From: Trichostrongylus colubriformis
Taxonomy: Eukaryota > Nematoda > Chromadorea > Rhabditida > Trichostrongylidae
NCBI GenBank assembly: GCA_963978905.1
Contig: OZ022257.1
Coordinates: forward strand, 40,062,203 to 40,126,202
Direction: 5' to 3'
Length of the DNA stretch: 64,000 nt
Shown: positions 55,903-64,000 of the stretch, one piece after another
Layout of the letters: each line of letters starts with the position of its first letter
Position numbering within the stretch: the first letter of the stretch is position 1
The notes under the pieces: generated by a model
Databases searched by the model: none
Seen by the model: the letters and a program-made list of their open reading frames with translations, nothing else
Told to the model about the DNA's origin: nothing
Program-made: the position numbers and the translations under genes

Positions 55903-56254
55903 CGAATATGCGCTTCAAACAGATCATTTCCCCATCTTCACTTTTTCCCGAGCCCTCGCTCCTTTGAGCTCCACCCCGCCTTGCTGTCACAGCACTAATT
56001 CTATAACTGCTATAACTGACATGGATGCTCAGTTCTCACAATGATAAAAACTGGAGACTAAATTGACATGTTTTTATTCGAATATGCGCTTCAAACAGAT
56101 CATTTCCCCATCTTCACTTTTTCCCGAGCCCTCGTTCCTTTGAGCTCCACCCCGCCTTGCTGACACAGCACTAATTCTATAACTGCTATAACTGACATGG
56201 ATGCTCAGTTCTCACAATGATAAAAATTGGAGACTAAATTGACATGTTTTTATT
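55903..56254. repeat. Tandem duplication, 2 x 176 bp, spanning the TTR copy 3 poly(A) signal
   Basis: Units start CGAATATGCGCTTCAAACAG at 55903 and 56079 and end GACATGTTTTTATT. They differ at only about three positions. On the minus strand each contains AATAAA near its upstream edge (56249-56254 and 56073-56078), so copy 3 has two nearly identical 3' end modules in series. Confidence 0.9.
56249..56254 (-). terminator. Poly(A) signal of TTR copy 3
   Basis: AATAAA on the minus strand about 100 bp past the stop codon at 56357-56355. A duplicate lies 176 bp further on. Confidence 0.6.
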
Positions 56255-56354
56255 TCGTATAAAACCAGGATAATACCTACAGGACATCAATTGCATTACC
56301 ATAGAAACACAACAGACTAAAGAGGTATTTCATCAAGAGCACCTATCGCAGAAT

Positions 56355-57007
56355 TCAATTGACGCATTCTCGACCCTCGGCATCGAACGAACCCTCAAGG
56401 TTTATCGTTCCGATATCCAACCACTGGTCCGGTGACGGATTGCCATTGTGAATAAACTTTTTCGGAATGATGAACTTCAACTTCCTCGAGCACGGCTGGA
56501 ATTCGTTTTTCGAGTTTGGCATCCAATATTCAATTATTCAATTCAACTACAAAGACGAATTCAGCAATGTATTTCAGAATATCCTTCCTTCGACGCAGGA
56601 AGAGTCTCATTTGCGGCATATTCTTATGAATTCCTAGTATTATGACTGAAACTGACCGTCTGCTCATCCATACACTCGTGCCATATGTACAGCACGGGGT
56701 CAATTGGTGTCATTTCACGGGTCCAGCCAGTAACTTCAAAATGGCCCGTCTCATCTGTGCGCTTTTCGTCTAGCGTATCGTCGGGATCAATTCCTGAATA
56801 ACATCACTGGTTAATACAGTCTGTGTACCGCAAAATTATAGAAACCTCTTTACCATAATCGATATCAACGATACGAACTTTGCTATTGTTCGCCGGTACA
56901 GGTCCACATTTCAATGTCCCACGTACTGCTACTCCCTGCTTACGCATCGCCCAACACACTCCCAGACACAAGAACGCATAGATCAGAAAAGTTTGCCAAA
57001 AACGCAT
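56355..57007 (-). CDS. Transthyretin-like secreted protein, copy 3 (compact)
   Basis: Exons on the minus strand: 57007-56854, 56793-56657, 56495-56355; 143 residues. Signal peptide MRFWQTFLIYAFLCLGVCWA, then MRKQGVAVRGTLKCGPVPAN, NSKVRIVDIDYG, IDPDDTLDEKRTDETGHFEV, TGWTREMTPIDPVLYIWHEC, MDEQT, PCSRKLKFIIPKKFIHNGNP, SPDQWLDIGTINLEGSFDAE, GRECVN-stop. Introns are only 60 and 161 bp, phases 1 and 0, donors GTAAAG and GTCAGT, acceptors ATTCAG and TTCCAG. Four conserved Cys as in the paralogues. This is probably the ancestral-like structure of the array. Role beyond secretion is not determinable from sequence; family members bind small hydrophobic ligands, lipids or apoptotic-cell surfaces (TTR-52 in C. 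elegans). Confidence 0.94.
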
Positions 57008-57013
57008 CTGAAA
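57008..57013 (-). promoter_or_regulatory. TTTCAG acceptor abutting the TTR copy 3 start codon
   Basis: TTTCAG directly before ATG; same arrangement as copies 1 and 2, so the trans-splice site was duplicated with the genes. Confidence 0.7.
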
Positions 57014-57029
57014 TCGGATCTCATGTCGA

Positions 57030-59985
57030 TTTCAAAGATTTCGATCCAAAGAGGAATTGAAAGCGAACAGTCATCATGGCGACAAGTAAACAGCTTATAT
57101 CTTGTGGCCTTTCGACGATGTCATTTGCTTCGAAAGGCTTATCACCCCGTAACGAGGAGTTCCAAGCGTAGAGATAGGCGCTAAAGCCATTTTGAATCAT
57201 ATTGACCATGAGAAGCACTTCTGGTTGAAATCAAACGAAATTTAGCACTTTCTCGCATACTTAGTGTATCATAGTCAATTACGCTCAAAAGCCGCCAAGA
57301 TTCTGAATGGATGTAAAATGCGTGGCGCATTCCAAATAGGGGTTGATCAGTATCGAATAATTCATTTGTACTTCATGGGTTCAATTATTTTGGAACCTAG
57401 TGACTAGTGGCGAAATAGTAAAGTCTATAAGGTTGTTGCTTCATATTTCTTTGCACCAGAACCAGTCACTGCTTCCAGGGTTCCAACATAGCGCCCTTGG
57501 TGTTATAAGGAGAACCAGGCATAAAATGGCGCTCCACAGTTACCCGTTCTTAATGTCGCTGCTATTTTTCGACTTGAATGAAAATCATAGAAATCAGAGT
57601 AACGATAAAGTGAAAGGTACTAGGTAGTACGGTAGGAACAGCTCGTTTCAGATGTTCAACGAAAAATGTGAGTCACATCGCGAATATGCAGGAGTCACCC
57701 CCTTTACTCGAACCTTTTTAGGTTAATGGTGATTTAACTAATCGCTTACAGCTTTTGGCCAAGAATTTAGTAGGAACGAGGGACTTGTCGTATTTATCAA
57801 GGAATCAAAGATTAGACAAGACAAGCGCGCTATGCTAGCCCGCAATCACAGCTGGTGCAGAGCGTGTACTGATTGGTATCAGAAAAACTTCAGTGCAGAA
57901 TGACCGAGTGGTCACTACTTTTTCATCAAAGCTCTGTTATGAATGCTTTTGAAACACCAAGGATCTGCTGCACTTCTTCGGGCCACTCTTATGAAGCTAT
58001 TGAAAGGAGTCAGTCTGACGAATAACAGGTTGCAGTCAAGTTTAAGAAATCACTATAAAAATTTAAAATAAAAATGGTGAACAGACAATAATCCATATCA
58101 CATTAGTTTGAATAGGGACAGGTCCTGAGTAAGAGCAAAATATCGCATACCGCAAAGAGGGGACATTTCATAAAAGCTTGCGCACCTAAGCATCTCTGAG
58201 AAAACTCTTCGAGGCCAATCTGCACACTCGAGCGTATTTTTTTTGCCAACTTTCAGTGAAAGAAGGGAAGAGTCCCTTTCCCTTTTGAGGTTTCGATAAA
58301 GATACCGACCCCTTATTGTGATGGCTTCTCAGTGAAAGGCCATTGCCCTCCATCATGTTTCAGCCAGCATCGGAAAATAGGTTTTTTGCTAGGGAAGACT
58401 TCTGAAGGGTACATAGGTTCAGCTGATCATCGCTGAAACTCAGTCACGATTCCACTCAAACAGGGAAAGGACCTACATCAGTTGTTCAGGCAGGGCCCTG
58501 CCAAGAGGTCTCAAAATGGGCGGAACGCGTTCGGTTCAAAGTCGAACGACCATTCAAGCCACTGATGAAGAACAGTAACAGACTATGGGATTACAGTGAC
58601 GATACCATTTTCAGACCGCACTCTGAGAACTACTGAACGTAAAACAGTCCGTGTTCTGGTCAAGTGCTGGTATGCCAGCCGTACAGTGAAGACTTCATCA
58701 TGGTGCTTTCGAGAGCAGAAATTGTGTTTTGCTTCATCCTCATAGGCTCTACTCTCGAATGAAAATAAAAAATAGAACTTTATTTCATCTTATTTTCGAA
58801 TGAAAATAAAAAATAAAACTTCATTTCATCTTATCTTTTGAAAAAAGGTTTCATTTTATCACAGCTCGATCACATACAAATCAACACACAACGCGAGCGA
58901 TAAGACCAATGAAGAGGAGTTTTTTGGCTCTCCAATAGTTTTCACATACAAAGATAAAGACGTATCTTAGGAGGAAGGGAAGGAATAGGGCAATCACAGG
59001 CACCGGCATTTGCTATCAGCGTTATCGACTACGTCTGGTAAACAAGCCGCTTTATCGTAGTCAAATTAGTGTAACAATTTCGATTGATTCTAGTCGAGTC
59101 GGCAACTGTTACCGCGTTCGGCAGAAGGATTCGCAGCACAAAGTGCGATGTTGCCATCACAAGATACTTGATGTTTTCATGTATCAATAGTTTGCTACGT
59201 ACTGCTGATGCAGCATTCTCCGATAAAGCAAAAAGTAATTCAAGATCCAAGAATTTTTCAAATCTCATTCACAGTATTCTAATTTCCTGGCGATTCTTTG
59301 AGCACGTTTCCCATGAACACTTGAAGATCTTCAGCTATGCAAAATTGGTGTAGCACAATGTTCCACAAATATTCTAGTTTTTTTTTTGCGAAAATGAAGT
59401 TTTATCCTCTCATTTCGTTTGAGGCACAATTTGAACACTTTACATCCCTCCTTGATTGGGCGATAGGAGGCAGTCGATGACGGGCGCTTAGCCTTTGCGG
59501 ACCCAGTTTTAGCAAATCCGCTCGATATTTTAACGAGATTTGGTGGGGTTTGGCGTAGCAATATTTAGTGAAAGATATAAGTGGGAGTCGGAAAAAGGAC
59601 TGAATGACAGAGGAAACGTCAGCGACATGAGCATTAAGGTTGAAAAACCTGAAAGAACTGGAAATCACAAAAATGTTAGATATGCGAACTTCAAGATCGC
59701 CGTCAGCTGGTCACTGTTAATGAAGAAGCGAGTTTCAGACCTTGTTCACGTGATTTCCGCAGGACAAAAACTCTGTCAAGTAGCGGATTTGAACCACAAG
59801 ACGAACTTTGGTCCTTTGAATGAATCCTCCAACATACTGTCGAGGAGCAGCACGTTTACTAGCAAAGTAATGAGCACCTGGTATAATACTAATTAGGCCC
59901 ATATATTGTACTCGAGCGATCGAGTATGGCTCGAGACAAGATCCGATGCAACGACCATACATAAAATGAACCCCGTCGTCCTTGG
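57030..59985. other. Upstream of the TTR array; no gene recognised
   Basis: Phrases such as ATGCGTGGCGCATTCC (57318) recur near exon 2 of TTR copy 1 (GTGCGTGGCGCATCCC at 43051), a small dispersed repeat. A 30-bp direct repeat of TCGAATGAAAATAAAAAATA type lies at 58755 and 58797. No coding exon supported. Confidence 0.4.
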
Positions 59986-59989
59986 GGTC

Positions 59990-60212
59990 GGAGACGCACT
60001 GTAGGAACAGAAGGTTTCGTGGATAGTAACACTTTCCCTTCCCAACCGCGGCGAACAACGGGACGGGGTGGTTTTTACTCGGACGCACCGCCCACCTGGC
60101 CGAGCATTTGAGGAGCTGTATATTAGCTGAATGCTCACATTTTTCGTGTAAACTTTGCATGCATCCCTTATGAGGCAAATGCAACATGAATATTCCATGG
60201 ACGATTCTTTAA
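59990..60212. mobile_element. Right half of an F1 foldback element
   Basis: GGAGCTGTATATTAGCTGAA, TTTTTCGTGTAAACTTTGCA, TGAGGCAAATGCAACATGAA then CCATGGACGATTCTTTAA corresponds to the right arm of 16270-16701, ending in TTAA (60209-60212). The left arm is not recognisable. Confidence 0.6.
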
Positions 60213-60495
60213 GCATTAAGGCAGAGTACTTTTCGTGATAAGGGAACAGTTGTGGAAGTTTCCAAGAAGAGAGAATACGTGCCTTTTCGATTACTTAATC
60301 CATTACGGTTTCGAATGGATGACAAAAAGCACTTTGCCTTGCTATAATCCTTCCGCCAGCATATATAGAAAAAAATTTTTTCAGGGCTGTGAGAGCTTCC
60401 ATCACAATATCCCTTTGTGATGGTTGAGCACGTCGAGTCAGTTTCAACAAGGTGCCACATATGAACCAAATCTACCATCATTCCCTTGCTGCCTC
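60213..60495. other. Interval with no recognisable gene
   Basis: Nothing identifiable between the F1 half element and the F2 element. Confidence 0.4.
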
Positions 60496-60980
60496 TTGAA
60501 GGCACAACACGCGTTAAATTGTGAGAGCTATCGCGCGTATCACAGGACGAAAAGCCCTGCTCTACCCACCTGTCAAGAAAAATGAACAAAACTCTTCACA
60601 ACCACCATAAAGCTCCCTGCACTCAGTCCTCGTACGAGTATTGGAGATTGTAGAAGAGCTTTTGCTCGATGATATCGCGCAAAATGCTACGATATCACCT
60701 GTTCTTCCCTGTTGAAGTTGCCTTCACTATTGAAATCGTTGCCTTATCTTGTCTTATCGCAAGTTTCCTTCTCCACGTAAGAGCCACGTTGTAAATTCGT
60801 TCGTCGAAGGCCAGGTGTGGTTTGGCTCGATGGGCTCAACTGGGCTCGGGTAGAGCGCGCCTATCACCGCGAGGATGTACGATCAAGCGCAACAAGGGTG
60901 CACCCTGAGCACCTACCTAAAAACATACTTACCCCAAGAAAGTAAGCCACTAATGTGATTATCGCGTTGTGTGCCTTTAA
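60496..60980. mobile_element. Foldback MITE family F2, copy 3
   Basis: Left end TTGAAGGCACAACACGCGTTAA, right end GATTATCGCGTTGTGTGCCTTTAA. The inner right arm AGCGCAACAAGGGTGCACCC and CCAAGAAAGTAAGCCACTAA matches the right arm of 45533-45993. The left arm is diverged. Confidence 0.75.
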
Positions 60981-61129
60981 GTGGTAGTCATACAAGAAGA
61001 AGCGGTCCAGCATAAACTAGTTGGGCTATCGCACAGTACTGTGCGATTACCACAGGAGATTCATGTAATGGAGGTCGATACAGTCTGGTACCTTCTTCGT
61101 GAGTATCTTCTACATGTACAGGCACCTTT

Positions 61130-61366
61130 CAGGGAAACAAGTTAGAGAATACAGAGAAGCATGCCGGCTCGATGTTGTACGGAGCAGCCGTCTTCAGTCA
61201 TTCTCGTCCTGCCGAATGCCTTCTTCTACGAGCTTCGATCCCATGCCCCAGGGAAACAAGTTAGAGAATACAGAGAAGCATGCCGGCTCGATGTTGTACG
61301 AAGCAGCCGTCTTCAGTCATTCTCGTCCCCCCGAATGCCGTCTTCTATGAGCCTCGCTCCATTCCG
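61130..61366. repeat. Tandem duplication, 2 x 119 bp
   Basis: Unit CAGGGAAACAAGTTAGAGAA, TACAGAGAAGCATGCCGGCT, CGATGTTGTACG(G/A)AGCAGCC... repeats at 61130 and 61249 with few changes. The frame is open through both copies but shows no motif. Confidence 0.9.
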
Positions 61367-62820
61367 CCATCGTAGCGCCTGTAAACAGTCTCTGTCATCG
61401 AAGTCTTTAGCTTCTCGCAACCCAATGACGCAGTCTGGGGATATCGATCTGGTCTAAGACCTTACACCTCCCCACCCTTACAAAAGCTCCTGCCCTCGGA
61501 CGAGAGATACCCCTGAAAGTGAAAGTTGTGGGTCACTAGCTGAGGAACACTAGGACAAAATGAATAAGGTGGATTAAAATATAACGTAAAAAGGAATAGG
61601 CAGAATAGGAATACTTACTGTGATCAATTGATACTGATCTAAGCGAATGTGTCGAGGAGTCGGGAAGCGTCGATGATGAGATTTCGATCGTGAGCTTACT
61701 GAAGGAGGACGCCCCAGTTGCGCAGGATTGAAAGGGCGCGGCGATAGCCTAAAATAAACTGGCCGTGCTTGCAACGGGTGAGCGCCACATTAAGTCTCCT
61801 AGGATCATCTGGAAATTTTCCCGGAGAAGGCTTAAAGAGCGTTGCCCTATAAATTGTCCAGAAACTCGGTTTGCAAAGTGATTCAAAAAAGTCTTTAAGT
61901 TAAAGGTATAGCTAGTGTGGACGTGCATTTGCGCATCACCATCAAACTGTAGTCGGAAAACACAGAAAGATTTTCTCTTCATTTGTTTCGAAAATGTCGC
62001 TTTTCTCATTCTGCAAAATGATACAGCCACTCCGGATTTTCTCGTCGCTTTTGACCTCCACTTGCTGAAGCTGTAATGTTGCTGTAGGTTCATCGTTTTC
62101 AGGTGATGACAAGGAGAAAACTGCTATCTGACTTGGAGGGAAATTAGTTTACTTCAAAAAAAGTATTGCAGACGTCCAGTGCGCGAAAATGGAGAAGGCT
62201 TTGCGCACTCCTCGATAATTTCGACTAGGATTCTGCACGGTATGGAGTAGGTTTTGCTACGCCTTTAGATAGAGACAAGCGCAGTATTTCGAAAGATGGG
62301 TCAATTTTGCCTAGGCCATGCTCAGGAACAAGGTCTTCGCTGGAGATTGAGCTGTCAACAAAGGCTGTTTATAGGAACCTGAAAAAGTGCAAGCCCATTT
62401 TTTGGCGAGAAATGAGTTGGGCGGTGTGCAGAACCCTGGAATATCGCGAAAGCAGGGTTGATTCCGCCAAGAGATGGCTGGAAGGAGATCGGATTGAGGT
62501 GCTTGCTACGTTTAGAAGTTTGTGCACCTTCCCCTCACTGTTTTTTCTCCATAATGCCCTATCTTGTGAGAAAGAAACTCGGTGACTGCCAGGGTGACCA
62601 CCGGCACCATAGCATGTGGGACAGGCCAGTAGCCTTTGGAATTTTCATTTCGATCTCGCAAGGATAAGTCAGCCGATCACCGGATCTTCATCCTTTGTAC
62701 CCTTCACTCCTCTGGCGTGTTGACATATACACCAAAATCTTGTTTTGTGCAAGTTAATGAGCAATTTCCTATCAACCGGGGTACTCCGTCATCGTGAAGT
62801 CTTCTATTAATTGTTTATCT
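61367..62820. other. Interval with no supported gene
   Basis: No recognisable domain, splice structure or repeat. Confidence 0.4.
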
Positions 62821-63085
62821 TTGAAGGCAGTGATGGGGGAAATTCGGACGAAGAGTGAAAGAAGTGAATATGAAACTCGAGATGTGTAGTAATTGTACAG
62901 TGAAGAAAAACCGGATGGAAATGCCAAGAGCCCGAGCAACAGGACCCCTCCCTACTACTGATTTTCGACGTGGAACCTTTACGTGAGGAAGCGGATAGTC
63001 CGAACGACTTTTGAATTGACGTGTTACCATGGCGTGAACACGAAGGGATGTTGGGAAATGCGAAAGCATCCTTTTTCTGAAGTGA
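62821..63085. mobile_element. F3-like MITE fragment, inverted relative to 41.9-42.4 kb
   Basis: Starts TTGAAGGCAGTGATGGGGGA and, read in reverse complement, matches 42150-42400: CATTTCCCAACATCCCTTCG, TTTTTCTTCACTGT, CATTTCCATCCGGTT. The other end is not clear. The left target is TTGA, one mismatch from TTAA. Confidence 0.65.
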
Positions 63086-63089
63086 GCTT

Positions 63090-64000
63090 CGTGAAGTGGG
63101 CTAAAACTGAGAGAACGGGCGGCGATACCTCAGTCGCTAGAAGGTGGACCGAGCCAAGAAAGGCTGCTGAAGTCAGAAAGGCCGCCTCTACCACAGCTCA
63201 GAGGCGCGCCTTTCGCGGAGGATTTCGCTGCAGATAGGCTTACTGGACCCCTAGTTTTTGAGTAGATGACTTCTTTTAGCCATTCCTCATCACACTCATC
63301 AGCCCTATCACAGTCTTGCCCATGGTATTATTAAGATAGTGAATATTGTAGTGGATATTTATATTGTGGATATTGTTGATATTTACTACTTGATCGCTAT
63401 TGTTGGGAATGACCCAGGTAACTTTTTACCTTTTTGGATGTTTTTATATTTTGTTTTTGTTAGCAATGTGACCAGTTCTTTATGGAATATTATTTATTTG
63501 TGTTTAGACCTGTTTTGTTTTTGTTATTGTTCCAACAATTATTATAGTTGTTATTTTGTTCTACTTTCAATTACTTAAGTGTATCTCTAAGTTAGCAATA
63601 AGAAGAGATTTGTAGCACATGCTAAGCGCGCTTCAGAGATTAGCTTACATGGTAGTGCTGCTCTATGCATAGGTTGTTAAAGTAGTTATAGAATTAGGTG
63701 GCTGGTTTTGACATCGCTCACTCCGATCAGTCTAAGCGAGCTTTGAGTCAACAAGCAGTAGTTGACAGAACAGTTTTATGGAAGACTATTAGGATTTGTA
63801 TGGTACCAAATAAAGAGGGGGGGGGGGGGGTGGTATGGAGGCAGTGGCTGAGAAGTTTTTGAAGGAAGTTGTAAAGTAGTAATTTTAAAGACGCCTCCAG
63901 TCCTTTAAATTGGATTCAACCCGCGGGGAAAACGGCCCAGCATTTCAGCATTAAAATGCTATTTTTTATATAAAATAATTAGTTGTTATAATGGTTCAAA
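63090..64000. other. T-rich terminal interval; no gene
   Basis: The 79-codon plus frame at 63339-63578 is very rich in Ile, Phe, Cys and Tyr and reflects T-rich low-complexity DNA. A G run of 14-15 bases lies at about 63817. Nothing else assigned. Confidence 0.45.

Noticed and set aside
59735..60216. 150- and 107-codon minus-strand frames
   Set aside because: Both run through the F1 foldback half element and carry no motif.
63339..63578. 79-codon plus-strand hydrophobic frame (possible membrane protein)
   Set aside because: T-rich low-complexity DNA gives Phe/Ile/Cys-rich frames by chance.

Overview
This is eukaryotic DNA, most likely from a nematode and plausibly a strongylid-type (clade V) species. 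Three things point there: a tandem set of genes for the nematode-specific transthyretin-like (TTR/TTL) secreted family, introns with nematode-style TTTCAG acceptors, and TTTCAG placed directly before the start ATG of each TTR gene, as expected for spliced-leader trans-splicing. I see no rRNA, tRNA or CRISPR. Most of the 64 kb is transposable-element debris. Species cannot be told from the window.

Layout. 0-1.55 kb: 3' part of a decayed RTE-type LINE (+). 2.2-8.3 kb: a pile of minus-strand LTR-retrotransposon pieces, with at least seven LTR fragments in three families and two homologous gag remnants, one with two zinc knuckles. 9.7-10.55 kb: a fourth LTR/gag fragment. 12.33-13.20 kb: a mariner element with both ends and TA duplications but a transposase with its middle deleted. 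14.1-18.2 kb: TTAA-flanked MITEs, foldback elements, a LINE C-terminus and another gag fragment. 18.9-27.2 kb: two broken LTR-type pol genes, one per strand. 29.92-35.32 kb: a 5.4-kb hAT transposon with CAGGG ends and 8-bp target duplications; it carries a hAT transposase C-terminus and is itself invaded by a TA-flanked element, which is in turn invaded by a LINE 3' end. A 395-bp derivative of the same hAT sits at 52.19-52.58 kb.

Host genes. A plus-strand multi-exon gene of unknown function (about 37.5-40.86 kb, 5' end unresolved) has two hydrophobic segments followed by a Ser-rich, acidic tail. It converges on a minus-strand array of three TTR-like genes (40.96-44.21, 48.18-51.79 and 56.36-57.01 kb). 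The three TTR genes share identical intron positions and phases and nearly identical exon lengths (154/137/141-150 nt). Copy 3 is compact (introns 60 and 161 bp), whereas copies 1 and 2 have introns of 1.3-1.7 kb packed with MITEs.

No wholly new pathway is evident. The most interesting items are the reconstructed hAT element with its short derivative, the family of TTAA-target MITEs, the small hAT-like MITE family that entered introns of two TTR paralogues independently, and the unrecognised host gene beside the TTR array. 57-64 kb holds only repeat fragments and otherwise unassigned DNA.
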